From Ectobius pallidus (Eukaryota; Arthropoda; Insecta; Blattodea; Ectobiidae): DNA of 64,000 nt. The DNA is taken from contig CAXKWD010000009.1 of the NCBI GenBank assembly GCA_964059195.1, positions 88,881,432 to 88,945,431 on the forward strand, in the 5' to 3' direction. Each line of letters begins with the position of its first letter. The first letter of the stretch is position 1. A model generated the notes under the pieces. The model saw nothing but the letters and a program-made list of their open reading frames with translations, was not told where the DNA came from and did not search any database. A program made the position numbers and the translations under genes. Of the stretch, positions 1 through 11,429 are shown in pieces.

Positions 1-776
1 TCATAACTCGCGAACGAAAGCTAAAATTAAAAATTCGGCTTCGAGGTGCATTCGCCCACCTTTCAGTCCATCTATGTTTAAATTTTCAGATCTTTGCGTT
101 CAGTAGATTTCGATGGGCATCGTGGACAGACAGACAAACAGCATGTGCCCGCATGTGCCCGCGGCTTCCCCCGCGATAATTATTTCAAATTATAATTATT
201 AACACCTAAATCACGTGGAGTGCATTCCACGATTAGGTAGCGTCCCCTGGTAAAAGCGACCTCAGATTCGAGTTCCTTGGCCCAGAAAACCCCTGTATAG
301 TGAGTTTCGTTCAAATCGAACAATGTTTGACCATATTTAGGGTTGATTATCCTTCTTCCGTGTAGGTTGAAAATGTCATATGTCTGTGGGCCTTGACACT
401 CTAAACAAATGAATCGTCTAGGATAGACTTACAAAATCAAGCGATCGCGTTGCTTTTATTTTCAAGGTAGGCTATGAGGTATGTTGACAAAAATAGCCAA
501 AGCCATCTGTAAGTTATTTGATATTGAAATTTATTACTGAAACTGATACTTCTAAAACGCAAAAAAATGCACGTTTTCTGCCAGTTTTTCACTCATAACT
601 CACGATCGGAGGCGAAAATTAAAATTCCGGCTTCGAGGTGCACATTCCGACCCTTTAGTCCGCCTACTTATAAAATGTCAGATCTCTGCGTTGAGTAGAT
701 TTCGCTGGGCATCGCGGACAGACAGACAGACGGAAGACAGACAGACGGAGGACAGACACTTCCTTTTATTAATATA
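1..776 (+). repeat. Stem-loop-headed interspersed repeat, tandem copy A
   Basis: The left part (1 to ~142) is the 3' end of one unit and ends in GACAGACAGACA. A new unit starts at ~143 with a GC-rich stem-loop head (GCCCGCGGCTTCCCCCGCG) and ends at 776 with CTTCCTTTTATTAATATA. Its body carries CTCAGATTCGAGTTCC and GTGAGTTTCGT motifs. Positions 1-433 match 1544-1976 almost base for base, and 434-776 match 3210-3570, so this is one arm of a recent ~1.5-kb duplication. A hairpin head with a microsatellite-like tail suggests a retroposon. I cannot assign it to a named family, and no protein is encoded. Confidence 0.8.
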
Positions 777-1543
777 CTAGCATGTGCCCGCGGCTTCGCC
801 CGCGATAATTATTTCAAAAATTAAAAATTAAGAGCATAATAGTTAAATCATTATATTTATTAACACCTAAATCACGTGGACTACATACCACGATTAGATA
901 GCGTCGCCTGGTAAAAGCGACCTCAGATTCGAGTTCCTTGGCCCAGAAAACCCCTGTACAGTGAGTTTCGTCCAAATCGAACAATGTTTGACCATATTTA
1001 GGCCTATATTGATTATCCCTCTTCCGTGTAGGTTGAAAATTTCATATGTCTTCGGGCCTTGATATTCTAAACAAATGAATCGTCCAGGATGGACTTACAA
1101 AATCAAGCGATCGCCCGCGATAATTATTTCAAGAATTAAAAATTAAGAGCATAATAGTTAAATCATTATTTTATTAACACCTAAATCACGTGAATTACAT
1201 ACCACGATTAGATATCGTTGCCTGGTAAAAGCTATCTCAGATTCGAGTTCCTTGGCCCAGAAAATCCCTGTATAGTGAGTTTCGTCCAAATCGAACTATG
1301 TTTAACCATATTTAGGTCTATGTTGATTATCCCTCTTCCGTGTAGGTTGAAAATTTCATATGTCTACGGGCCTTGACATTCTAAACAAATGAATCGACCA
1401 GCGTGGGCTTACAACATTCAAGCGATCGCGATGCTTTTATTTCCACGGTATGACAAAAATAGCCAAAGCCAACTGCAATTGATTTGACATTGAAATGTAT
1501 TACTGAAATCTGATGCTTCGACAGCGCTAAAATCACGTTTTAC
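777..1543 (+). repeat. Two further partial copies of the stem-loop-headed repeat
   Basis: A unit begins at ~779 (GTGCCCGCGGCTTCGCCCGCG) and breaks off at ~1105, just after the GACTTACAAAATCAAGCGATCG motif. There it joins directly to the head of another unit (CCCGCGATAATTATTTC) that runs to 1543 and beyond. The join looks like an unequal exchange or a tandem insertion between copies. Both copies share the ACACCTAAATCACGTGGA and CAGATTCGAGTTCCTTGG motifs with copy A but differ by scattered substitutions, so they are older than the A/B duplication. Confidence 0.75.
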
Positions 1544-3586
1544 TCATAACTCGCGAACGAAAGCTAAAATTAAAAATTCGGCTTCGAGGTGCATTCGCCC
1601 ACCTTTCAGTCCATCTATCTTTAAATTTTCAGATCTTTGCGTTCAGTAGATTTCGATGGGCATCGTGGACAGACAGAGAAACAGCATGTGCCCGCATGTG
1701 CCCGCGGCTTCCCCCGCGATAATTATTTCAAATTATAATTATTAACACCTAAATCACGTGGAGTGCATTCCACGATTAGGTAGCGTCCCCTGGTAAAAGC
1801 GACCTCAGATTCGAGTTCCTTGGCCCAGAAAACCCCTGTATAGTGAGTTTCGTTCAAATCGAACAATGTTTGACCATATTTAGGGTTGATTATCCTTCTT
1901 CCGTGTAGGTTGAAAATGTCATATGTCTGTGGGCCTTGACACTCTAAACAAATGAATCGTCTAGGATGGACTTACACACTGCCTTCTTTATTTCTTACAA
2001 GCCATGTTGTTAAATCTGGAAACATCGCATCGGTAGTCCTATCGGCTATCAACATGCCGTAAATAAAGCAACGAACTCCATCAGAATCATCGCAAATTAA
2101 GCATATTTCAGCTTAAAGTAATCCCAGTCATCATCGCCTATGGTTTAGAGAACATCTGGACACACCTGAAGAGCAACTGGAGAGCATAGAGAAGGTAAAA
2201 ACCGTGTACAAAATGAGATATTTATATACACCGTCACCTCTAATTGAGTACACCAGAGAATAGTTTTTCATAGAATATTTTCATGTTCATCGGCTATTAC
2301 CATCTACAAACGAATACAAGAAAGAGGTACGGTATGATATTAGTGTCCTTTAGGAAGAATTGGCTGGTATTAAAGAAGAATTGAAGAGAAATATAGTCAC
2401 TTTTACTGGTATGAACTTTTATCAAAATATCAAGCTGCTCACCGTAGGCCTAATTCATCTCAATCTGGTAGACGCCAAATCGTAGTATATGCAATCTCCT
2501 ATTCTCCCAATATTACTACTAGAAAATCGATTCAGCGTTTTCCTACAGTTTGGTGAAGCCAAAGAACGGGATTCAAACCTTAACCTGGCGAATCAACACA
2601 GTTCACCACTGGAGCCAAGGATAACGAATGGATGATTTTTAGACAGCAAATAACGGAAAGCCGAGTGCTTCCAAGGAATCAGGCAAAGTTATTCTTTTCA
2701 GTGACAGTCATGGGCACAGTCTTCCACAAAGTGCATGTGACAAGAAGATAGATATCAGTGTTCTAGGTTATATTATAGCCTACCTGAGAAAACTAGTTCA
2801 GTGGTGGTACAAAATGACCCAGAGAAGTGTAGTAGCTTAATAAAATATGACTCTGTTGTGGGTCAAATAACAGAGCTCGTAGGCTTAACAGGATAAGTGA
2901 GGTTATTACCAATAAAATAAGAAAAAACGCGACATCATAACGTATAATGAGGAGACACTGAAAACTACGAATTCCTTCAGATATGTGGAGTCACCACACG
3001 TTACGTTATTATGCACATCACAAGTATAGGCTATGTAATATAGGCCTACTGATTTGGCCTAAATAAAGTCAGTATTTGTGATGAAGAAAATTATCTGCAA
3101 TATAAACGTATTCAAATGCTTCCCACAGACCACCACAGATAGGACTACCTCCTGTGTTGCCAGATATCAAGCAGCATGGCTTGTAAGATTTAGAAGGCAG
3201 TGACTTACAAAATCAAGCGATCGCGTTGCTTTTATTTTCAAGGTAGGCTATGAGGTATGTTGACAAAAATAGCCAAAGCCATCTGTAAGTTATTTGATAT
3301 TGAAATTTATTACTGAAACTGATGCTTCTAAAACGCAAAAAAATGCACGTTTTCTGCCAGTTTTTCACTCATAACTCACGAACGGAGGCGAAAATTAAAA
3401 TTTCGGCTTCGAGGTGCACATTCCGACCCTTCAGTCCGCCTACTTATAAAATTTCAGATCTCTGCGTTGAGTAGATTTCGCTGGGCATCGCGGACAGACA
3501 GACGGAAGACAGACGGAAGACAGACGGAAGACAGACAGACGGAGGACAGACACTTCCTTTTATTAATATAGATATAGATATAGATT
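1544..3586 (+). repeat. Stem-loop-headed repeat, copy B, split by a transposon
   Basis: Positions 1544-1976 repeat 1-433 at an offset of 1,543 bp. The match stops at 1976 and resumes at 3203/3210, where it follows 434-776 to the tail at 3570. A short GATATA microsatellite (3571-3586) follows. The interrupting segment is annotated separately. The extra GACAGACGGAA repeats in the tail of this copy show that the tail is length-variable. Confidence 0.8.
1977..3202. mobile_element. 1.2-kb TIR DNA transposon (P- or hAT-like), non-autonomous
   Basis: The element is defined by an empty-site comparison: copy A reads through at 426-433, while copy B is interrupted here. The left end is CACTGCCTTCT and the right end is its complement, AGAAGGCAGTG. 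Similarity between the ends extends ~45 bp inwards through CTTACAAGCC. The flanks duplicate ACTTACA (1970-1976 and 3203-3209); counting one ambiguous G gives 8 bp. A 7-8-bp duplication fits the P or hAT superfamilies. No long reading frame survives. A short in-frame stretch near 2755-2790 (VLGYIIAYLRKLV) faintly recalls a P/THAP transposase segment, but this is weak. Confidence 0.75.
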
Positions 3587-3689
3587 GTGCAGGTATTGCA
3601 ATACTTTATTTATAAGTAATTAAACTATGGTATTCATTAATTAAACTTTACTCCTTGGTTTCTCATTTTCTAAAAATGGCACATGGCCC

Positions 3690-4040
3690 ACTATGACTCT
3701 GAACCCTTCAATTTATCCATCCATACATTTACCTGTCCAAGAAATTCATATTACCCTATCCTATAATTTTATTTGATCAAAGAATACTTCCAATTCATTC
3801 ACTCCCATTTTCCCCGTTTCAATTTGTCGAACTATTGTATCATCTACACATCCATCTAATCATAAAAACCATATATCACAGATTGAATCCTAGTCCACCA
3901 AGCCATCCATCTATCCAGTACTCCCAGTACATTCGACCTGTCCATCCAATCACCCAAACCATATCATCCATTCGATCCCAACCCATTCGGTCTTTCTATC
4001 CAAGTCATCCAATACGATTAATCCAATATATCTGTTCTTC
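3690..4040. repeat. Low-complexity CCATC/ATCCA-rich stretch
   Basis: Irregular repetition of CCATCC, ATCCAT and related words runs through here, strongest from 3836 to 4030. A 72-codon frame at 3835-4053 is a by-product of this composition (Pro, Ser and Ile rich) and shows no domain. It is probably a decayed tetranucleotide microsatellite. Confidence 0.5.
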
Positions 4041-5440
4041 ATGGCATCTTTGAACAAAAACAATAATTTAACTCAGCGACTGCTTCATATGAGCAATTTA
4101 ATTCATGTTCACTGGAAATCAACAAACTATATCATATCAGGCAATTGCAAACGTTCTGGAGAGAACTAAGTGTGTTGTTAATGATTTCATCTTTTTATTT
4201 GATAAATACTATAAATATGATCAAAGGTCCTGATTTTTATCTAGTTAAATATTGACCTCTTGATATATTACTTATGATAAATAATATCTTCTTTTTTTTA
4301 AGCCTGTTACTTCAAATAAACCACGTAGGCAATGCCAAAACTTAAGGAATGACAGAAGTGTTGATTCAACAATTTTTGTAAAAAATTCTCTGTATTTTGT
4401 GTCAGAAAATGAACCATACTCTAAAGTATACCTGTGCAAAACTTTATGCCATTTTGACGTATGGAACAGAAGCTGCTGACACCATTCTTAAATATTTCCC
4501 TCTGTCAGCGCATGCAAACTTTAATCGCCGTTTTCTCAGCTTCAATTTGTATGTTAATTTTCCACATTCAAAATCTATCTTCTCCCACAAAAAATAGAGA
4601 TTCAGCTATGTATTTTTTTCACAATATTGTTTACTTACTTTGCAAGATAATGACTATCAGATTTTCTGTACAGTTAGAACTGTTTTTTAATTATTAGTAT
4701 AATCTCAGTACAGTTTTTTTATAACTGCAGCCTATGTAGCTTTTTTCACTTTGGTGGAAAAATATTTTTTAAACAAAATATATAAACAATATAAAAAATT
4801 CCTTTAGTAAATTTTTGAAGAAAGCTTCAAAGGATCTCACAAAAAATTTATGGTCATATTTTAATATTTGTCGGCGGAGGTAGATTTCAATTTTCATTAA
4901 AAAACAATTAATTAATAATTAATAGCTCAAAAATAGTTAAATTAAATGAAATTTTAAACTTTAGTTTATGTTTGCGTTTTAATTAAGTGCGCAAAATTCA
5001 AGTTTCTAGGACAAGCAGTCAAAAAACCACTCACAACCACTCACACTTTCTCCCTTATGGCAGAGAAAGTTAAGTACTGTAGCATATAAGATATTTTCTC
5101 GCGTTTGGGCTATAACTGCAAGCGTAAGATTGTCAACACCGGCGGTTAACATAAGCAGTTTTGACCAAAGTATTATGGAAGGAGTGAATTCAATTATTTA
5201 TACTTAAACCTTTGCCCTATGGCTGATGTAAGTGAAGGATCATTAGCAGATCCGACTTACATACAGGGTGGTTTAAAACATCACTAATCCAACCATGTTC
5301 AAAGGCAAACGCTTGTTACCAAAGCAAAGAGTATTTGGTAGCTTTGTATAAGCTGCATTTATAATTTCGTTAATTAGTGCTGTTGTTTAAGCCCTAGTCT
5401 TTTGTGATCGGCTACTCAATGAATATGTCATTAATGTACT
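4041..5440. other. AT-rich unique sequence, no gene seen
   Basis: I see no splice-flanked open frame, TIR or tRNA-like box here. The open frames at 4397-4697 overlap in different phases and look like chance. The stretch 4700-5000 is extremely AT-rich. Confidence 0.5.
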
Positions 5441-5452
5441 ATTATTCCATAT

Positions 5453-5680
5453 TCAATCGTTTACCCGTTCATTCTCCTTCAGAAGTCCATTCATGCAGCA
5501 TTCTTTTTGATCACACGGTGCGCTTACAAAGTAAAGCGGTGGTATAACCGAGGCTGATGAGCCCGGCTTAAAACCTAAGTCCTCTTCTGCGATGAACCCA
5601 TTTTGGAGGCTGGATGAAATGGAACGAGTGCTGACCCAGAATGCGTTATTAACTCTAGCATCCCTCCCTTTCCAACGCAA
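5453..5680 (-). other. GC-richer island with an unassigned open frame
   Basis: A 75-codon frame lies on the minus strand in a patch clearly richer in GC than its surroundings. It contains a GFKPGSSASVIPPLYF stretch. The plus strand is also partly open. Two small hairpins (GCTTAC/GTAAAGC and CGGT/ACCG) sit at 5521-5552. It could be a short exon or an old SINE body. I recognise no domain, and no convincing splice pair frames it. Confidence 0.2.
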
Positions 5681-5740
5681 AGTTTTGCTCTATCTCTTTC
5701 TCTATGCGTTCTCCATCCCTCCCTTCCCTCTATGCAATTA

Positions 5741-5774
5741 CTCTCTCACTCTCTCTCTCCCTCTCTCTCTCTCT
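5741..5774. repeat. (CT)n microsatellite
   Basis: A nearly pure CT dinucleotide run, with a second CT-rich patch at about 5876-5900. The open frames through it are a consequence of the repeat. Confidence 0.85.
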
Positions 5775-5944
5775 AACTAGTCCAACTAATTGCAATCGGG
5801 CGCCAACTTCCGCCGGAAATACCGCTCCGTGCGGCTACGCATGTGGTCCCCGGATAGTAATAATACCCCTTATCTTTCTCACTCTCTCGCTCTCTCTCGT
5901 ACTTGCATATAGAAAGAGTTATAGAGAGGGGAAGGTACTCCCCT

Positions 5945-6980
5945 CCACGTCATCTTTTCTATTAACCATATGTTCATATTTAAATTACATTTATGCATTT
6001 TTATTTCTATTTTTGTTGTTTTAAGCGTATGATAGTCATGGATAGGATTTTCATACGAATGTCGTATTTAAACCGATGTACGGTAGCCACTGCGCAGGTG
6101 GATGTTATGATTGCACAGGAAAAGAGGAACATTTCCCCACAGTCAGATCATGAGCTGACTGCTAAGTACTTGGCTGCCACATTAATAGTGTAAAAATAAA
6201 TGAGGAACATATACCTCTGGTGTGGAATTGTAACAACAAAAAGTAGGTATACGCTTTCTAATAACAGTTATTCGTAAGTAATACCGAGGAATGGTCAACC
6301 TTAGTTCAACGAGCCACACAGAGGCAGCCCAAGACATTTGAAATTTCCAGCAATTAAAAAAAATCTGTTTACACATTGTTTAACTATCTGATTAAAACTA
6401 GTAATTTCATTCGAAGCTATTGTCGGATATTGTTTATCCCAACAACAGGACAACTCAAGAAAACGAGTAACTGCAAGAGTTCGCTAACAAGTAACAATCA
6501 AAAATCAACGGCACCACCTTTTCTTAACAACGCTAATAATTATATAAAACTGTGGCCGAAAATAACAGTAGTAAAATTTAAGGGCCTTGAAACAATTCGT
6601 CCAAAAAGCTGAACAATTGAGTAAAATTTTCACACAATTAACCACAGCAAAATTAGATCACGCTGACTTAATGTTACCCTAACGGGGCATAGTTTTTGTA
6701 TTGTCCCTATCCATGATTTTCCTCACAGAAACAAAAAAACCGAAAATTATACAAAATAACAAATTATAAGCGAAATGTGCTAAATAAACGAAACAAAACT
6801 AACTTATCAAGCTTGAAGAGTACAGAAATAAATAACAATAACAAAACATGACTCATCAAGAAAACACAAGCAATAAATTAAACAGAAGAGAAAATGGCAT
6901 ACCTTCGATTGAAGGCTAAGTAATAACTATTCAGCAGGCGGAATAAGTAATAATTTATTTGACTACATAATCAAACGCCA
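5945..6980. other. AT-rich stretch, no gene seen
   Basis: Short overlapping frames on both strands (6000-6610) have no recognisable domain, no consistent splice sites and no shared phase. No repeat ends were found. Confidence 0.45.
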
Positions 6981-6982
6981 AC

Positions 6983-7200
6983 AGTAAGCCCATCGCCCCT
7001 TACCCCCCTTCCGGACACTAAGGTATTACTTGGACGTGAAAGGGCGAGAAATTTTTTCCAGAGGCTTTACTTTAGGCTTGGAGTTGTTTTACGTGCCCAG
7101 GATTTTTACGTCTTGAAAAACCCAACGACCGCGGCCGGGTTTGATCCCGCGACCTTCGGATCTAGAAGCGGGCACGCTACCTCTAGACCACCGCTGCCTA
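6983..7200 (-). mobile_element. tRNA-derived SINE, family 1, copy A
   Basis: Read on the minus strand, the head is GGTGGTCTAGAGGTAGCGTG (A-box-like), followed by a B box (GGGATCAAACCC) about 40 bases later; these are the internal RNA polymerase III promoter. The body continues through GACGTAAAAATC and ends near 6983. The same order of motifs occurs at 11052-11410 and, split by another element, at 46118-47055. The sequence is not a functional tRNA because the stems do not pair fully. No target duplication was found for this copy. Confidence 0.75.
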
Positions 7201-7844
7201 CAAAAAAAAAAAAGGATAAATATTTGTAATTGTGTTAATTACTTTGTTGGGGGCCGCAAAGAATGATGGAGAGGGCTATCAGTTGGCATTCCCTGCTCTA
7301 GATATGCATTCTTATCTCCTCTTTTCATTCTATTTGACGTAATTTATTTAATACTGAATTACTCCTAGCAATATTCGTGTAAAATTAAATAGTCTTCCTC
7401 GCGTTATTATTAGGAACGTTTATTCAAATAACAATTGCTGATTCTACGAGCTCTAATTCATAGGTATCGTTATTTTATCCATTTTTTGCACTCCTTAGCT
7501 AGTAAGTGGTACTTACGAACTTTGTTTACATGGATCGTAAGTTGACATTCCCACACAGTCTTGTTGCTAAGGCCGGTTGCGATGAGGTTAAAACACTTAC
7601 GGTCCAAGCGCTACGTCATAATTCATTACGATACACTTCATAATACAAGCCTTTATGGCCACGGCCCCCAGGACAAATATTCGGTTCCCATAACAAAAAA
7701 CACATGCGAATCACTTTCTGAAATAAACATCTATTTTCAAGAATGTATTTACATAATATTTTCAGGTAATATCACAATTAATATAATTAAATTGATATAA
7801 ATAATCATCGTGCAAAAAATAGCATGCAACACACGGGCCGTAAA

Positions 7845-7925
7845 GGCATTTACGGGTCTCGAAAACTTAAAAACCCTTGGCTGCGCCTCGGGTTTTCAAT
7901 CTGTTTCCTCGACCCGTAAACGTGC
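7845..7925. repeat. Inverted repeat (foldback) with inner hairpin
   Basis: GCCGTAAAGGCATTTACGGGTC (7848 onward) is complementary, with a few mismatches, to GACCCGTAAACGTGCCTTACGGC ending near 7932. Inside lies a second hairpin, AAAACCC...GGGTTTT, around GGCTGCGCCTCG. It is probably the core of a MITE. I could not place its outer ends. Confidence 0.5.
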
Positions 7926-7939
7926 CTTACGGCACTTGT

Positions 7940-9095
7940 ATCGCAATATACTATTAATTGTTTATAAATCGCTTGGAAAGGGGACGTCCATCTATGTAAC
8001 TTTGGACACTTAGGCTTTTTTTTATTATGTCCAAGAACTACTGATCACTGTAGAGTTTGAAATAATATGAACTCAGAACCAGGTTCAATCATAGGACAAT
8101 ATAGGATACAATGTAGATATTCTAGCATTAGCACTGTTATTATTAACTATGCATAAATGATAATACACTATACCTTGCCCTTGTGAGAATTAATTTACTG
8201 TGAATGTTAAAGGTAGCGGAACATGTATCTGAAACAAGTATATTTATGCATGTATTTGTGCTACGTACGCGTCACAATACAACACAATACGCGTATATAA
8301 TTATATGCTGTATAATTCATAACTGGATTATAAATGAAATAATGTATGTTTAGTTTAGTTTGCTTCACTGTTATAGAAACCAAAGGAAAGAAAAAATATA
8401 ACACGGTAGCACTATGCTGGTGTACAGAACAGTAGATAACGGACTGCAACACTAATCACTCTTGAATAGTGATTCACACTGCAGATTACATGGTTATTGT
8501 CCTGCCAGAGCAAAACTGATTGATAAATTTCACTGTTTATACGATGAAACAACCGTATCACTCACCTACTCCTGAATGCGGCCCTCATTTTTATCAGTAG
8601 GCACATTAATAATAAATTAATAATCTATTCTTTAGTTATCCTCTTCGGACCCATTTTTACCCTTTCGATGATGCTAAGGTATTTATTATTTATGTTTAGA
8701 AAATATATGAAGTATTGGTAAGATTTATGATTCATGAGATTACTTGTGAGTGGTTTAGAAAAAGAGTAGACTAATGATTGTAATAACAGTACAAATTCGA
8801 GCCTTTCGATGGACAAACTATTATTGAGAGTAGTAATAACCTTATAGATACGCTATTTTTGGTCATTTGTGTGCGCTATAAAATATTAATTAAGTTTCTA
8901 CTCGTAATTGCGACTATGCTTAACTTAGTAAATACAGAATTTATTATGGGGTCAGAAGAAAACTCTTACAACTGTGAGAGTTTATTCATGAAGTTATGAG
9001 TTTAGATTTCAATTTTGCCCTGTTTCCCCATTATCTCACAGTTGTCTCAAGTGAATATTTTTACATTAGTTCCAAATCTAACAAAATATGGCGAC
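7940..9095. other. AT-rich stretch, no gene seen
   Basis: Only short frames without domains are present. No convincing repeat boundary was found. Confidence 0.4.
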
Positions 9096-9098
9096 TCT

Positions 9099-9378
9099 CA
9101 AGAGTAAGTTATAATTGGACCACATTCTGCGTAAAGGATCCAACCCTCAAATTTAAAAAACCGGAGTAGATGCCAAATTTTTGCAACTGGACTATATATT
9201 TACGTTGTGCAAACTAACCAACACTCATCATCCATTTATATGCCATCTATGAAGCAAAAAAATACACACTGAAAAGATCCAGTGGTTTTTTATTTGATTT
9301 TAAATGCCGGTTTTTTAGCTTAAAAATCATGAAAATTAAACCTTTCTGCAGAATGTGGTCCAATTGAGCTCTACCTTC
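9099..9378. mobile_element. MITE-like element with 25-bp inverted ends
   Basis: AATTGGACCACATTCTGC (from 9112) is mirrored by GCAGAATGTGGTCCAATT (to 9365). The match continues, with one or two mismatches, to CCTTT/AAAGG. The ~280-bp length, AT-rich inside and lack of a frame fit a non-autonomous DNA transposon. No clean target duplication was found. Confidence 0.6.
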
Positions 9379-9604
9379 TTCTGTGATTCCCATTAGTAAT
9401 GCTACAACCTTCCCCAAAGCCTCCTTTGTATGTTATCAACGATAAAGATACATTATTTAAAAAAATTCTCTTCAAGCATTTATATAAGAATTTTTAAAAA
9501 TTATTATTATTATTATTTTGTATCTCGGATTGCACGGAATCTCGGATTATCGAGGCTCGGATTATCGCGACTCTTCTGTAATACAATACAATATAATACG
9601 ACTA

Positions 9605-10475
9605 GCTTAAAAGACCCGGCGTCGCCCGGGTTTTGTATTTTGTAATTGGAAATTAGCTTATGAAGGATTTTCAATTTTAAATTCTAGGTCCTTATATAAG
9701 CATTTATAATTTGAAATAGGAAGAACGACTTATTACACTCAAACTATTCCCTCAGAAAACGCTTGATATAGTTTTTTATGGCTCATAGAGGATCTAGAAT
9801 TTTGCATCCCATCGCTTGTACAGTGCACAGCAAGCCTGGTAGAGGTTTAAATAAGAAGAAACAGAAATTCCTGTAACATAAAATTGTAATATCGAGGCGG
9901 GAAATTTCCCACTCTTATGTTACCATAGCCTAAAGCCGTTTTGGGGATGAAATTAAACAGAAAGCATTATCACTTTCATACTTTTCTCTCCAAAAACCTG
10001 CGATATAATATAATAATATACACATTACCATACCTCGTTTTGTTTTCTCTATGTCCAGGGTAGAGAAAGTTATGTGATTCCATTATTTTAGTGGATTTCA
10101 TTCTGTAATATTTATTTATAACATGAATTATTTTGATAACTTCTCTTATTTGTCAAAAGTGCATTTCATTTGTTTTTTCCAAGCCCATCTGATACCATTT
10201 GGCAACAATATATTCTGTGATTTGGAATTGATAATTCTATGTAAAAAGGGATTAAGTATTTTCAAAAATATTTAATTTTTGGCATTTAGAATCAGAATTT
10301 TTCAAAATCCTTTCTTAGTGAGCACTTACATTATGAAACGAAGGTACTGTCAAAATTCCAAGTCTCTACCTGTTATAGTTTAGGCTGTACGTTGATTCCT
10401 GTCATTCAGTCAATCAGTCAGTCAGTCATTCATTCAGTCAGTCAGGACAAAGCCTTTTATATATATAGAGATATG
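9605..10475 (+). mobile_element. Stem-loop-headed repeat, diverged relative
   Basis: The head at 9614-9631 is a hairpin (ACCCGGCGTCGCCCGGGT). The tail is a CAGT-rich run (10400-10444) followed by CCTTTTATATATATAG, the same head-and-tail plan as the 0-3.6-kb repeats. The segment at ~10220-10395 (AAAAAGGGATTAAGTATT, TTAGTGAGCACTTACATTATG, CCAAGTCTCTACCT) recurs at 50345-50490. The (CAGT)n tail is probably a length-variable 3' end. Confidence 0.65.
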
Positions 10476-10479
10476 AGAT

Positions 10480-10602
10480 ATGCCTCTCCCATTCGTAATG
10501 AGTACTCCAATACCTCAGACTTATAGTTATGAAATTAAACATTGGGATTTGCGATCTGCTAGCATTATATCAGAATCACTGGATCTCGTTAAGAGCAATC
10601 AG
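10480..10602 (+). CDS. Candidate coding exon (unassigned)
   Basis: A 41-codon frame from ATG at 10480 runs, without a stop, into a consensus donor (CAG|GTATGT at 10603). An internal acceptor candidate, CCTCAG|ACT, at 10518 would give an exact 84-nt phase-0 exon whose peptide includes KHWDLRSASIISESLDL. The exon begins right after the end of the preceding repeat. A second reading frame is also open, so chance is possible. I recognise no family. No phase-compatible partner exon was found in the window. Confidence 0.25.
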
Positions 10603-11051
10603 GTATGTATTTCTAAATTGTAAAATTGTGTGCTCACGTATCATAATTCCTGGTCATTCTACATGAGTATCGCAGATTTGTTACTACATACCATTTATGC
10701 CTCAATTTGCTGGAATGTTGGAATCCAATTAGATCTAATTTGATAACGACCAGTTGATCATGCAACATAATTCCCACATTAAAGCACTGTTTATTTTACA
10801 TTAAAACAATAAAATTAAAATGGCAATTCATCATGAATAAAACAAATTAACAATAATTAAAGATAGTAAAATTTACATACTGGAAAGACTGTGTTTATGA
10901 ATTATTCTGACTATTTAGGTTTTCATGACTAAATGAGGTATCCAGTATAAGGATATGTGGGATTTAAACCAATTGCAAGCGTCTAATGTCATAATTTTAA
11001 CGTTTTATTTTCATCACTTTGATTTTAACGCACCTATGTTCACTTGTTTGT

Positions 11052-11410
11052 CTAGAGGTAGCGTGTCGGCCTCTAGATCCGAAGGTCGCGGGATCAAACC
11101 CGGCCGCGGTCGATGGGTTTTCAGGACGTAAAAATCGTCGACACGGGAGTCCTCCGGGAGGGACTTTAAGCGGGGGGGGGGGACCGTGTCGTAGACTTAC
11201 GGCACGTAAAATAACTCCAAGCCTAAATTAGAGCCTCTGGACAATATTTCTCGGCTCTTTCATGTCCAAGTAATACCTTAGTTTTCGGCTTACCACCTGT
11301 CCCTCTGCCTTCTCTCGGAAAATAAGCGTAACTATATTCACATAGGTAACTGAAACCTCCATTTGGAGGCCCTTCGCCCCGACGTAGGGGATATAGGATA
11401 CTAGATTCAG
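11052..11410 (+). mobile_element. tRNA-derived SINE, family 1, copy B, with 16-bp target duplication
   Basis: The 359-bp insertion lies between two perfect copies of ATGTTCACTTGTTTGT (11036-11051 and 11411-11426), the mark of LINE-assisted retroposition. It begins inside the tRNA-like head (CTAGAGGTAGCGTG), so it is slightly 5'-truncated. It has a B box (GGGATCAAACCC), a poly-G run and a CTCCAAGCCT body shared with copies A and C. Short frames at 11019-11231 (+) and 11228-11485 (-) merely cross it. Confidence 0.85.
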
Positions 11411-11429
11411 ATGTTCACTTGTTTGTTTA

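Noticed and set aside
5521..5610. Hammerhead-like CTGATGAGCCCGGC string
   Set aside because: No GAAA box, a stem II loop of only one base, and no stem I or III partners.
7500..7600. Minus-strand exon with GTAAGT donor
   Set aside because: The open frame is 31 codons and lies next to a foldback element, more likely transposon DNA.
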